From: an uncultured Pelagibacteraceae bacterium
GTDB lineage: Bacteria; Pseudomonadota; Alphaproteobacteria; Pelagibacterales; Pelagibacteraceae
Direction: 5' to 3'
Length of the DNA: 64,000 nucleotides
NCBI GenBank assembly: GCA_902601895.1
Contig: CACKOU010000004.1
Location: 1 to 64,000, forward strand
Shown here: positions 1-8,680 of the stretch, piece by piece
Layout of the letters: each line of letters starts with the position of its first letter
Numbering within the stretch: position 1 is the stretch's first letter
Position numbers and translations under genes: made by a program
The notes under the pieces: model-generated
Databases searched by the model: none
What the model was told of the DNA's origin: nothing
What the model saw: only the letters and a program-made list of their open reading frames with translations

Positions 1-1026
1 GAAAAAATTTCAAAATCAATTGGAATAACTAGAAATTATTCTTTAAAATCAGAAGCATATCATCATGAAATAGCACCTAATTTAAATTTAAATGAATTTT
101 GGGGAAGTAAAAAATATAAAGTTAGAACAAATGAGTTTGGAATGAGAATCTCAAATAGTGAAAGTCAAATTATTGATAAAAATAAAGAATATGTTGGGCT
201 TGTTGGTGACTCTTTTGTTTATGGATCCGGGATCGAGTATGAGGATCACTTTATAAATTCATTAAAAAATGTTCATAAAAATTTAAATTTTTTAAATCTA
301 GGTTATGTCAGTTATTCTCCTTCAATCTATTTTAAAAAAATACAAAATTATATAGATGATCACAAGATAAACTTTAGTAAAATATATTTATTTATAGATC
401 ATTCTGATATTCAAGATGAAGGTATTTTTTATAGGGAAGATGGTAATGGAAATATTGTTAGAGCTTGGAAAACAGACAGTGAAAATAAATCTAGAATTTT
501 CAAACATAAAATAAAAAATTATTTTCAACAAAATTCTTTTACATTTAAATTTTTTCAAATATTGACTGCTCCTTCAATACCAAACAAAAGCCTACAATGT
601 TTGCAGAATCAAGATCCTAATATAAATTTCAGTACTTATTTAGAAAGTAAAAGATATGGTCATTCATTTATTGATGAATTCACTAAACTTAGCTGGGTAA
701 ATAAAGGTCGAAAAAAAACAATTACTTATTTAAACAAAATATCAGAATTATCTAAAAAATATAACTTTGAACTAATTTTAGTTTACTATCCATCAGCACT
801 AGAAATTTTAAATGAAATAGAGCTACAAAATAGTAATCATTATAAATTATTATATGATTGGACAAAGGATAATAAAATAAAATTTTTAGATACAAAAAGT
901 AATTTTAATAAATATGATGTTGGTAAAAAAAATTATATGGAAAATTTTATTTTATGTGATGTCCATTGGAATAAAACGGGACATAAAATTATCGCTGAAA
1001 ATTTAATAAAATCTTTAAATGAATAA
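1..1026 (+). CDS. SGNH/GDSL-type hydrolase, 5' end cut by window edge
   Basis: The reading frame is open from base 1, so the gene starts upstream. The ATG at 142 is internal: residues encoded before it (for example AYHHE and NEFGMRI) align with the matching part of the next gene (VYHHD and NSLGFRD). The block I GDS motif (GDSFVYGSG) and the C-terminal block V Asp-x-His (CDVHWNKTG) fit an SGNH hydrolase acting on ester or acetyl groups, probably at the envelope. Its end overlaps the next gene by 8 nt, so the two are tandem paralogs translated together. The substrate cannot be read from the sequence. Such hydrolases often sit in polysaccharide or carbamoyltransferase clusters, as here. Confidence 0.75.
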   Translation, partial: EKISKSIGITRNYSLKSEAYHHEIAPNLNLNEFWGSKKYKVRTNEFGMRISNSESQIIDKNKEYVGLVGDSFVYGSGIEYEDHFINSLKNVHKNLNFLNLGYVSYSPSIYFKKIQNYIDDHKINFSKIYLFIDHSDIQDEGIFYREDGNGNIVRAWKTDSENKSRIFKHKIKNYFQQNSFTFKFFQILTAPSIPNKSLQCLQNQDPNINFSTYLESKRYGHSFIDEFTKLSWVNKGRKKTITYLNKISELSKKYNFELILVYYPSALEILNEIELQNSNHYKLLYDWTKDNKIKFLDTKSNFNKYDVGKKNYMENFILCDVHWNKTGHKIIAENLIKSLNE

Positions 1027-2128
1027 ATTAAAAAATATATCCCTGATTTTATTAACGATATTTTTTTGTGATTATGTTTTATCAAATCTTTTTTTTAAAA
1101 AGATGAAATTTTGGGAATATGAAAAATTGATTGATTATTATTGGAGAATTTCATCAGATGTATATCATCATGACCTATTGGCCAATATAGATGTAATAGA
1201 ACCTTGGGGTTTTAGCATGAAAAAAAGATTAATAACCAACTCCCTTGGTTTTAGAGATTTCTCTAAAAAAGAAGTTACTAAAATACCAGAAAAAAAAAGA
1301 ATTTTGCTTATTGGAGACTCAGCAATTGAAGGTGCAGGATATGATTATGAGCACACTATAGGAGGTTTGCTTCAAAAAAACTTTGCAAAAACTCATGAAA
1401 TATTGAATTCAGCAGTTGGTTCTTATTCTCCAAGTATATATTTTAAAAAGGTAGAGTATTTTTTAAATCAAGGTTATGAATTTAATTCTGCAATTTTGTT
1501 TCTAGATCCATCTGACATAATAGATGAGCTTTTTATTAAAAAAGATAGTTTAGGAAATATTTTAGTAGATAAGAAAGATTTAGAAGAAAAAAAAATAGAA
1601 AACTTTTTATTGGATAATTTTCTTATAGTCAGAACTTTTTTAAGAATATCTGACGCGACTGAAAATTTAAAAAATTTTTTTAAATTAAAGTATAAGGCTT
1701 CAAAAAAATTTGAAAAAAGTTTTTTTGATACTACTAATGAAGATACTATGTTTTATAGAATGACTCATGTAGATAGATCTGCTTGGACATTTGATAATAC
1801 ATTGTTTCAAAATTACAAAGAGGGATTAAAAAAATCTGATGAAAATCTTACTAATTTAGTAAACATTTTGAAAGAGAATAACATTAAAATTTATTTTGTT
1901 ATATATCCACATCCATCTCAAATTGTTTATAAAGATCTTTATCATTTTCCATATTGGAAAGAGTGGGCAAAAAAAAATGATATTAATTTTATTGAATTAT
2001 ATTCAGATTTTGAAAGTGAAAAAAAAAAAGAAATGGCCCTTAGTACTTTTATTTTTGGAGATCTTCATTGGAATAAGAAAGGTACAAAAAAAGTTTTCAA
2101 CAGTCTAATAAGTAAAATCGATTTCTAG
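1019..2128 (+). CDS. SGNH/GDSL-type hydrolase with N-terminal membrane anchor
   Basis: A 369-aa protein. Residues about 6-25 are hydrophobic and likely a signal anchor, placing the domain outside the cytoplasm. Block I is GDS at residues 99-101 (LLIGDSAIEGAG). The catalytic Asp/His pair is D348 and H350 in FGDLHWNKKG. It is a paralog of the preceding gene, sharing the YSPSIYFKK segment and the C-terminal block, and starts 8 nt inside it. It converges with the membrane-protein gene on the other strand, with one base between the stops. Family membership is clear; the substrate (for example O-acetyl groups on a glycan) is inference only. Confidence 0.75.
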   Translation: MNKLKNISLILLTIFFCDYVLSNLFFKKMKFWEYEKLIDYYWRISSDVYHHDLLANIDVIEPWGFSMKKRLITNSLGFRDFSKKEVTKIPEKKRILLIGDSAIEGAGYDYEHTIGGLLQKNFAKTHEILNSAVGSYSPSIYFKKVEYFLNQGYEFNSAILFLDPSDIIDELFIKKDSLGNILVDKKDLEEKKIENFLLDNFLIVRTFLRISDATENLKNFFKLKYKASKKFEKSFFDTTNEDTMFYRMTHVDRSAWTFDNTLFQNYKEGLKKSDENLTNLVNILKENNIKIYFVIYPHPSQIVYKDLYHFPYWKEWAKKNDINFIELYSDFESEKKKEMALSTFIFGDLHWNKKGTKKVFNSLISKIDF

Positions 2129-2129
2129 T

Positions 2130-3050
2130 TTACAAGTGTCTAAGTATATTATTTCTGTTATGCTCTACACTAAACTTCCATAATTGAGAATCTAGATAAA
2201 AATGAAGCATTTGACCGGTGATTGGAATAAAAATTAAATTTTTTAAAAATTCTGAGTCATTCTTACCAAAAATAGATAAAACTGACATTATAATTGCATA
2301 TACTCCAACCACAACCCAAAAACTTGTTAAATAATTTTTTTTATGTGCAGTGTCTTCTTTGCTTCTTTTGTTCATAACTTTGCTTGTCAAAAACAAATAT
2401 TGAGAATAATGCATTGTTACACCCATAATAATTGCGTGCACAGGATTACTAACAAAACATACTGGGTAAAATATTAATACACCTGTAATTAATGTTAATG
2501 TATTTTCTGAATACCCAAATTTTTTAATCTGAGGAGTAATACTTATCAACATTAATATTATGATTAATAAATTTAATAAAAGTAAATTATTATTCTCAAT
2601 TATGGGAATATAGAATCTAAAGAAAGCAATTAAAAAAAATATAAAGTTAAAAATGTATATAGTGTTTGAATAATATTTTTTCTCTTCAATATTTTTTGTA
2701 TAGAGATTCATAATTCCAAAACTTTGTCTTGTCACGTGGTAAACATTTGCAGCAAAGAAAATTAATAAAAAGAAATTTTTAAAATAAAAAAAACCAACTA
2801 CACAAAATAATGTTAGAATCAAAGGTGTAAAAATTAAACTCAATTTATTTTGAGAAATATAAGTTAAATTTACTTTATTTAGAAAAAAAGGCCATGTTGC
2901 ACCAAAATGTGTCTCGGCAAGTAATAATATTGTGATGAATACTAATTGAGTTTCAAAACTTGGAAACGTATAAAGTATAAAAATATATATTAAAGGAAAT
3001 ATAATTGGAAACTTTACCAACATCACTTCTTTGTTAAATAAAATATTCAT
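2130..3050 (-). CDS. Polytopic membrane protein with conserved-looking histidines, unknown function
   Basis: A 306-aa protein with about eight hydrophobic segments. I do not recognise the family. Histidines lie near membrane boundaries: AETHFGATW, NVYHVTRQSFG, MHYSQYLF and the C-terminal LHFYLDSQLWKF...HNRNNILRHL. That pattern resembles membrane di-metal enzymes, but no standard HxxHH box is present, so this is only a hint. The gene follows the carbamoyltransferase by one base on the same strand and probably belongs to the same operon. It could equally be a transporter or an acyl-modifying enzyme of the surface-glycan cassette. Confidence 0.55.
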   Translation of the reverse strand: MNILFNKEVMLVKFPIIFPLIYIFILYTFPSFETQLVFITILLLAETHFGATWPFFLNKVNLTYISQNKLSLIFTPLILTLFCVVGFFYFKNFFLLIFFAANVYHVTRQSFGIMNLYTKNIEEKKYYSNTIYIFNFIFFLIAFFRFYIPIIENNNLLLLNLLIIILMLISITPQIKKFGYSENTLTLITGVLIFYPVCFVSNPVHAIIMGVTMHYSQYLFLTSKVMNKRSKEDTAHKKNYLTSFWVVVGVYAIIMSVLSIFGKNDSEFLKNLIFIPITGQMLHFYLDSQLWKFSVEHNRNNILRHL

Positions 3051-3051
3051 A

Positions 3052-4890
3052 TTAATCTAACTCAAATTCCCCGACATAATTAGTTTTAAGGTTTTTATTT
3101 TGGTCTTTTTTTTCTAAATAAAAATTACCAAGCACTAATATATCTAGTTCAGTACCCATGAAACATTTATAAGCATCTAAGGGAGTATTTACTATAGGCT
3201 CTCCTCTTATATTAAACGAGGTATTTACTAGCACAGGACAATTTGTTTTTTCCTTGAATTTTTTGATTAAATTGAAATATATTTCATTTGTTTCTTTAGA
3301 AACTGTTTGAATTCGTGCAGAATAGTCTACATGGGTTACAGCGGGTATTTCTGATCTTTTTATATTTAAAAGATCTATTCCAAAGAGTTTTTTTTGCTCC
3401 TCGCTCATATCTATAGATTTTTCTTTTTTAATATTTGAGACCATCAACATGTAGGGACTATCTGTATTCATTTCAAACCAATTGTTAACTTCGTCTCTCA
3501 AAACTGATGGTGCAAATGGTCTAAAACTCTCTCTATATTTAACTTTTAAGTTTAAATTTTTTTGCATATTTTCTGATCTAGGGTCGCCTAAAATTGATCT
3601 ATTACCCAAAGCTCTTGGCCCAAACTCCATCCTTCCTTGAAACCAACCTATTGCTTTTCCTTCTGATAAACTCGAAGCTGTTTTATCAATTATTGTTTGC
3701 TGATCGTACTCATTATAGTTAGCTCCAATTTTATCAAGTTCGATTTTAATTTCTTTGTCTGAATATTTATTACCTAAATAAGAGCCTTGCATATTATCTT
3801 GTTTAATATCTTTTCTCTCTTTATTTAGATCAATATGCCAATATGCAAGTGCTGCACCTAAAGAGCCTCCAGCATCGCCAGCAGCTGGCTGTACCCAAAT
3901 ATTATCAAAAATTTTTTCTTTTAAAATTTTTCCATTTGCAACACAATTTAGTGCAACACCACCAGCTAAACATAAATTGTTAATTCCATATTCTGATTTT
4001 AAGGATTTTGTTAGCTTTAACATTATAATTTCAGTTACATTTTGTATTGAAGCTGCAATATCCATATGAAATTGTGTAATTTGATCTTTGTCCGGTATTC
4101 TTGGTTTTTGTCCAAAAAGTTTATCAAATTTTTTATTTGTCATAGTAAGACCAGTACAATAATTAAAATATTTTTGGTCTAACATAAAAGTTCCATCGTC
4201 TTTTAAATCAATTAAATTTTCTAAAATTTTTTCAGCATATTTTGGGGTTCCGTAGGGAGCCAGTCCCATTAATTTATATTCTCCACTATTAACCTTAAAT
4301 CCTGTGTAGTAAGTAAAAGCAGAATACAAAAGGCCTAATGAGTGTGGAAAATGTAATTCTTTTTTTATTTCTAAATTGTTGTTTTTTCCAATAGCTACAG
4401 TTGTAGTTGCCCATTCACCGACTCCATCTGCAGTTAATATTACAGCCTCATCAAATGGAGAAGGATAAAATGCACTTGCGGCATGACTTAAATGATGTTC
4501 AGAAAATAAAATATTGTTTTCATTTTTAAAATTAGAATTATGCCTTTTAAGACAATCCATAATCATTTTTTTTTGAAATAATTTATCTCTTAACCAAATA
4601 GGCATAGCTTTAGAGAAAGATTTGAAACCCTTTGGAGCAAAAGCAACATAAGTTTCAAGCAATCTCTCAAATTTTAAAAAGGGCTTTTCATAAAATACTA
4701 TATGATCAACATCAGAAATATCTAATTTGGAATTATTTAATACAAATTTTACAGCATTATATGGATAACTTGAGTCATGTTTTATTCTAGTAAATCTCTC
4801 TTCTTGTGCAGCAGAAATAATATTGCCGTCTTTTATTAATGAAGCAGCGCTATCATGATAAAATGCTGATATCCCTAAAATGTAGGACAT
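3052..4890 (-). CDS. NodU/CmcH-family carbamoyltransferase
   Basis: A 612-aa protein of normal length for the family, which transfers a carbamoyl group from carbamoyl phosphate to a hydroxyl of a sugar or natural product with ATP. The N-terminal ASKHA/Kae1-like half holds GISAFYHDSAAS, HHLSHAASAFYPS, DGVGEWAT and GGVALNCVANG. The C-terminal domain holds GRMEFGPRALGNRSILGDPR and VNTSFNIRGEPIVNTP. It lies within a cassette of SxtJ-like, DUF5989 and methyltransferase genes, a grouping that recurs around this carbamoyltransferase type. The acceptor is unknown; a surface glycan is my inference from the nearby SGNH hydrolases. Confidence 0.9.
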   Translation of the reverse strand: MSYILGISAFYHDSAASLIKDGNIISAAQEERFTRIKHDSSYPYNAVKFVLNNSKLDISDVDHIVFYEKPFLKFERLLETYVAFAPKGFKSFSKAMPIWLRDKLFQKKMIMDCLKRHNSNFKNENNILFSEHHLSHAASAFYPSPFDEAVILTADGVGEWATTTVAIGKNNNLEIKKELHFPHSLGLLYSAFTYYTGFKVNSGEYKLMGLAPYGTPKYAEKILENLIDLKDDGTFMLDQKYFNYCTGLTMTNKKFDKLFGQKPRIPDKDQITQFHMDIAASIQNVTEIIMLKLTKSLKSEYGINNLCLAGGVALNCVANGKILKEKIFDNIWVQPAAGDAGGSLGAALAYWHIDLNKERKDIKQDNMQGSYLGNKYSDKEIKIELDKIGANYNEYDQQTIIDKTASSLSEGKAIGWFQGRMEFGPRALGNRSILGDPRSENMQKNLNLKVKYRESFRPFAPSVLRDEVNNWFEMNTDSPYMLMVSNIKKEKSIDMSEEQKKLFGIDLLNIKRSEIPAVTHVDYSARIQTVSKETNEIYFNLIKKFKEKTNCPVLVNTSFNIRGEPIVNTPLDAYKCFMGTELDILVLGNFYLEKKDQNKNLKTNYVGEFELD

Positions 4891-4891
4891 T

Positions 4892-5041
4892 TTAAAAAAT
4901 TGTATAAATAAAAGGTGCTACAGCAGTTCCTTGGGTTACAACAATAAATCCACCAAATATTAATAAAAATAATAAAATTGGTATTAACCAAAATTTTTTT
5001 CTAGTCATCATATAATTATAAAATTCTTTCAAGAAACTCAT
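4892..5041 (-). CDS. DUF5989-family small membrane protein (copy 1)
   Basis: A 49-aa ORF ending just before the carbamoyltransferase start. It has a short charged N-terminus (RKKFW), one membrane helix (ILLFLLIFGGFIVV) and the conserved tail QGTAVAPFIYTIF, the hallmark of DUF5989. These mini-proteins are found beside carbamoyltransferases and SxtJ-like proteins. It is 32/49 identical by eye to a second copy at 5987-6136. Function is unknown; a membrane-anchoring or assembly role for the neighbouring enzymes is only a guess. Confidence 0.8.
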   Translation of the reverse strand: MSFLKEFYNYMMTRKKFWLIPILLFLLIFGGFIVVTQGTAVAPFIYTIF

Positions 5042-5077
5042 AAAAAATTAATATCTTAATTTATATAATTATCAATA

Positions 5078-5977
5078 TTAATGTTTTTTTCCAATTAAAA
5101 CAAATAATCCTCCATCAGAGCCAAGAGAATTAAAAATCATTGTAAATTGATTTATTATTCTTGAATAAAGAGAACCTCTGGATTTTTTTTCAAAAATATT
5201 TTTATAGTCAAAATCAAAATCAGAAGATGGTATAGAACTCACAAAATCAATATTATTTTCATCAAACCATTTTAATACCTCATCTACAGTGTGTAAACTT
5301 TCAATAGGATGAATATACTGATCCCTGATCCACGCATTTTTTTCATTTTCATCAAGCTTTAGATTTTTTAATGTTGGATCAATTTTTTCCAAAAATTTTT
5401 TTCCAAAAAGTTTATATAAATACCTTCTCATAACTGTCCTTAATCTTCCATATTTATTATACAATCCAATTAAAACATAACCTTTACTTTTTAAAGACTT
5501 AATTAAAATTTTAAAGGCTCCATAAGGATCTTTAGTATGATGTAGGACGCCATTACACCATATAAAGTCGAAACATTGATCAGTTAATACATCATCAAAT
5601 ATATCAGCATTTAAAAATTGAATATTTGATATACTGTTACTATCTGCAAATTTTTTCGCTAAATTTAAAGATTGAATTGTTGGATCTAAAGCAACTACAT
5701 TATTATTTGTCCCTATAGAAAAATAAATTGACAATTGACCAGTCCCACAACCAACTTCTAAAATATTTTTTTTATATCCAATAAATTTTTTAAATTGAGC
5801 AGCTAAAAAATTTTTATTTCCTTTTTCTAAAATTGTTTGCTTATTATCTTCATCTTTGTAATTTGGAAAAGGTGTTTCTTGATAAAAACTAGTTACTTTT
5901 TTTGTTTCCGTATCTTTTATTTCAAATGATATAATACCATTTCTGTTTTCAAACTTTTTCTTTACGAATTCTACCAT
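5078..5977 (-). CDS. Class I SAM-dependent methyltransferase
   Basis: A 299-aa protein. Motif I is ILEVGCGTGQLS at about residues 73-84, followed by VVALDPT, the adenine-side NADIFDD and the post-motif IWCNGVLHHTKDPYGA, a typical Rossmann methyltransferase layout. About 50 extra residues lie at the N-terminus, and the C-terminal half (YNKYGRLRTVMRRYLYKLFG) is found in methyltransferases of glycan and lipid clusters. It sits between the two DUF5989 genes, 9 bp after the upstream copy, so it is in the same transcription unit. The substrate cannot be determined. Confidence 0.8.
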   Translation of the reverse strand: MVEFVKKKFENRNGIISFEIKDTETKKVTSFYQETPFPNYKDEDNKQTILEKGNKNFLAAQFKKFIGYKKNILEVGCGTGQLSIYFSIGTNNNVVALDPTIQSLNLAKKFADSNSISNIQFLNADIFDDVLTDQCFDFIWCNGVLHHTKDPYGAFKILIKSLKSKGYVLIGLYNKYGRLRTVMRRYLYKLFGKKFLEKIDPTLKNLKLDENEKNAWIRDQYIHPIESLHTVDEVLKWFDENNIDFVSSIPSSDFDFDYKNIFEKKSRGSLYSRIINQFTMIFNSLGSDGGLFVLIGKKH

Positions 5978-5986
5978 GCTATTTTC

Positions 5987-6136
5987 TTAAAATATTGCAT
6001 AAATAAACGGTGCAACTGCTGATCCTTGACTTAGAATAATTAATCCACCAAAAATTAAGAGCACAAACAAAATTGGCAATAACCAAAATTTTTTTCTGTG
6101 TTTTAAAAATAATATGAATTCTTGAAAAAAACTCAT
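5987..6136 (-). CDS. DUF5989-family small membrane protein (copy 2)
   Basis: A 49-aa ORF with the same architecture as the copy at 4892-5041: RKKFW, a single helix (LPILFVLLIFGGLIIL) and the tail QGSAVAPFIYAIF. Its ATG overlaps the stop of the SxtJ-like gene by one base (TGATG), so translation is coupled. SxtJ followed by DUF5989 is the usual order for this family. Having a second, diverged copy on the other side of the methyltransferase is unusual. Function is unknown. Confidence 0.8.
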   Translation of the reverse strand: MSFFQEFILFLKHRKKFWLLPILFVLLIFGGLIILSQGSAVAPFIYAIF

Positions 6137-6519
6137 CAAAATTGGTTTTTCATATCAGACTTTTGATCATCTCTTTTAATCCAATATGAATTAATATTTC
6201 TTTTCTTTAATTTAAGAAGGTCTTTATTGAATATTTTCATTATAATTCCAGTCGGTGTGACGACTAAGAAAAATACTAAACCCATAACAATAGGTGAAAC
6301 ATATTTGCCTAACATCATTCCAAATTTAAACCATAATATGTTTAGTGGTGTTAAAATTTTTGAATTTTTTAATCCAAGCAAAAGAAATACTGATGATACA
6401 ATTAATGACCATATTCTTATGTCATTATTTTTAAGTAAAGGATACAAACCAACTAATAAAAAAACCACAAAAAAAACTATGCCAAAACTTCTATTTGAAC
6501 CTACTTTGATTTCACTCAT
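6136..6519 (-). CDS. SxtJ-family membrane protein
   Basis: A 127-aa protein with three to four hydrophobic segments and the family-like blocks NRSFGIVFF, LTPLNILWFKFGMMLG and SPIVMGLVFFLVVTPTGIIMK. SxtJ was named from saxitoxin clusters, but the family is widespread beside NodU-type carbamoyltransferases and its role is unknown. The ATG directly follows the xsc stop (TAAATG), so the cassette may be read from the xsc promoter. It is coupled to the next gene by a one-base overlap. Confidence 0.8.
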   Translation of the reverse strand: MSEIKVGSNRSFGIVFFVVFLLVGLYPLLKNNDIRIWSLIVSSVFLLLGLKNSKILTPLNILWFKFGMMLGKYVSPIVMGLVFFLVVTPTGIIMKIFNKDLLKLKKRNINSYWIKRDDQKSDMKNQF

Positions 6520-8301
6520 TTAAACTAAACTTTTTTGAGGTATCATATCGTTTTTATTTATACCAGCTACTTTAACTGGTTTTTTCATAGCGTCTCTTCT
6601 AAATGGTTCCCCTAGTTCTTGATTTAGAATTATTTCGATAAATGTAGTAATACCTTTTTTCTGATCCTCACATGATTGTTTGATTGCTTTAGTAGTTTCT
6701 TCCATTGTTTTTGCAGTAATACCTTTTAAACCACATGCATTAGCAACTTTTGCATAACTTAATTCTGGATCTAACTCTGTTCCAACAAAATTATCATCGA
6801 ACCATAAAATTGAATTTCTTTTTTCAGCACCCCATTGATAATTTCTAAAAATTACCATTGTTATTGCAGGCCACTCGTCTCTTGCACAAGAACTCATTTC
6901 ATTCATACTTATTCCAAATGCTCCATCACCAGCAAAACCTATAACTGGAGTATCTGGGCACCCAATTTTTGCTCCAAGAATAGAAGGAAATCCATAACCA
7001 CATGGTCCAAATAAACCTGGTGCCAAATATTTTCTTGGTTTTTCAAATGTTGGGTATGCATTACCAATTGCACAATTGTTTCCAATATCGCTTGAAATTA
7101 TAACATCTTCTGGCATTCCAGCTTGAATAGCTCTCCATGCTTGTCTTGGAGACATTCTATCTTTATCTCTTTCTCTTGCTTCTTTATTCCAAACAGTTCC
7201 TGGATCATCATCTTCATGATCTAAACTTGTAAGAGTTTGCAACCATGCAGATTTTGTTTGATGAATTAGATTTTTTCTATCTTCTCTACCATTATCTCCG
7301 GCATTTGATGAAAGTTTTTCTAATATTTGTTGAGCTACCATTTTAGCATCACCGCAAATACCAACTGTAACTTTCTTAGTTAAACCAATACGATCAGGGT
7401 TCATATCTACTTGAATAATTGTTGCATCTTTTGGCCAGTAATCAATTCCATATCCTGGTAATGTTGAAAATGGATTTAATCTTGTTCCTAATGCTAAAAC
7501 TACATCAGCTTTTGAAATTAACTCCATTGCAGCTTTAGATCCGTTGTAACCTAATGGACCAACAGCTAATGGATGGCTTCCTGGAAAGCTATCGTTATGT
7601 TGATATCCATTACATACAGGTGCATCAAGCTTTTCTGCTAATTTTTTACAATCATCAATGGCATCACCTATAACAACTCCTGCTCCAGATAATATTACTG
7701 GGAATTTTGCTTCTGATAATAATTTCGCCGCTCTATCAACGGCATCTTTTCCACCACCTTGCCTTTCAAATCTTACAATTGGAGGTAATTCTATATCTAT
7801 AACTTGTGTCCAAAAATCTCTTGGTACATTTATTTGTGCAGGCGCTGAACCTCTAAAAGCTTTTTCTATTACTCTGTTTAAAACTTCTGCCATTCTTGAT
7901 GGGTCTCTAACTTCTTCTTGATAACACACCATGTCTTTAAATAAATTCATTTGCTCTACTTCTTGAAAACCACCTTGGCCCATAGTTTTGTTTGCAGCTT
8001 GAGGTGTAACTAATAATAGTGGAGTGTGATTCCAATAAGCGGTTTTTATTGGTGTAACAAGTCCTGTTATACCTGGACCATTTTGTGCAATCACCATTGA
8101 CATTTTTCCAGTTGCTCTCGTGTAACCATCAGCAATCAATCCACCATTTGTTTCATGAGCAACGTCCCAAAAAGTTATTCCAGCCTCTGGGAAAAGATCA
8201 GAAATAGGCATGAATGCAGAACCAATAATACCAAACGAATGTTCGATACCATGCATTTGTAAAACTTTTACAAAAGCTTCTTCTGTTGTCATTTTAGCCA
8301 T
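6520..8301 (-). CDS. xsc: Sulfoacetaldehyde acetyltransferase
   Basis: A 593-aa TPP-dependent enzyme converting sulfoacetaldehyde and phosphate to acetyl phosphate and sulfite, a key desulfonation step in taurine and isethionate breakdown. Acetolactate-synthase-like three-domain layout: the N-terminal PYR domain has the TPP-activating Glu50 (DVAHETNGG) and the C-terminal PP domain has GFAGDGAFGISMNE with the metal-binding Asn of FRNYQWGAE. The segment QGGFQEVEQMNLF and the full length support Xsc over acetolactate synthase. It is divergent from suyAB, a second sulfite-releasing enzyme. Acetyl phosphate would feed Pta or Ack, not encoded here. Confidence 0.93.
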   Translation of the reverse strand: MAKMTTEEAFVKVLQMHGIEHSFGIIGSAFMPISDLFPEAGITFWDVAHETNGGLIADGYTRATGKMSMVIAQNGPGITGLVTPIKTAYWNHTPLLLVTPQAANKTMGQGGFQEVEQMNLFKDMVCYQEEVRDPSRMAEVLNRVIEKAFRGSAPAQINVPRDFWTQVIDIELPPIVRFERQGGGKDAVDRAAKLLSEAKFPVILSGAGVVIGDAIDDCKKLAEKLDAPVCNGYQHNDSFPGSHPLAVGPLGYNGSKAAMELISKADVVLALGTRLNPFSTLPGYGIDYWPKDATIIQVDMNPDRIGLTKKVTVGICGDAKMVAQQILEKLSSNAGDNGREDRKNLIHQTKSAWLQTLTSLDHEDDDPGTVWNKEARERDKDRMSPRQAWRAIQAGMPEDVIISSDIGNNCAIGNAYPTFEKPRKYLAPGLFGPCGYGFPSILGAKIGCPDTPVIGFAGDGAFGISMNEMSSCARDEWPAITMVIFRNYQWGAEKRNSILWFDDNFVGTELDPELSYAKVANACGLKGITAKTMEETTKAIKQSCEDQKKGITTFIEIILNQELGEPFRRDAMKKPVKVAGINKNDMIPQKSLV

Positions 8302-8342
8302 ATCAAATCTTTCTTAATTCTATTTTTTAATTGTCAAAGTGC

Positions 8343-8362
8343 CCAATTCATATATAAATTGG
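8343..8362. promoter_or_regulatory. Inverted repeat in the xsc/suyAB divergent promoter region
   Basis: CCAATT and AATTGG flank an 8-base AT spacer inside the 90-bp gap between xsc and suyA. This is a plausible dimer-binding site shared by both promoters. A regulator is not encoded nearby and the repeat is AT-rich, so chance is possible. Confidence 0.3.
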
Positions 8363-8391
8363 ATCGAATTTCAAACAAAGAAATCGTCACA

Positions 8392-8679
8392 ATGAACGGC
8401 ACAGATATTATAATACACGATGAAAAAGACAATGTAGGTGTTGTAGTTATTGAAAAAATTAATCCTAAACAAGACTGTGATTGCTGGATTATGGAAAATG
8501 ATAAATCAGTAAAAATTCAATCGATGGATGAAATACCTTTGGGTCATAAAATTGCTATGACTGATCTTAACGAGGGAGATACAATATTAAAGTATGGGCA
8601 TGATATTGGCAAAGTAGTAAAATCAATTAAAAAGGGTGAGCATGTACATGTTCATAACGTAAAAACTAAAAAGTGGTAA
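8392..8679 (+). CDS. suyA: (2R)-sulfolactate sulfo-lyase, alpha subunit
   Basis: A 95-aa SAF-domain protein matching the small N-terminal part of the altronate dehydratase (UxaA) family, which in SuyA is a separate subunit. Visible blocks are [36 protein letters not shown] and HVHVHNVKT. With SuyB it cleaves sulfolactate to pyruvate and sulfite. I chose the ATG at 8392 because it gives a normal N-terminus; the frame also opens with a TTG at 8359, which lies in the inverted repeat and adds 11 residues. suyB follows after one base. Distinction from a UxaA-type hydratase rests on the two-gene split and on xsc and apr linkage. Confidence 0.85.
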   Translation: MNGTDIIIHDEKDNVGVVVIEKINPKQDCDCWIMENDKSVKIQSMDEIPLGHKIAMTDLNEGDTILKYGHDIGKVVKSIKKGEHVHVHNVKTKKW

Positions 8680-8680
8680 A

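Noticed and set aside
142..1026. Treating ATG 142 as the start of the first hydrolase
   Set aside because: The frame is open to base 1 and the upstream residues align with the paralog, so the gene is truncated by the window.
6227..6523. 98-aa plus-strand ORF
   Set aside because: It is antisense to the SxtJ-like gene, which has recognisable family features and coupled starts.
8359..8391. TTG start for suyA
   Set aside because: It falls inside the CCAATT/AATTGG repeat and gives an N-terminal extension not needed by the SAF domain; ATG 8392 is better.
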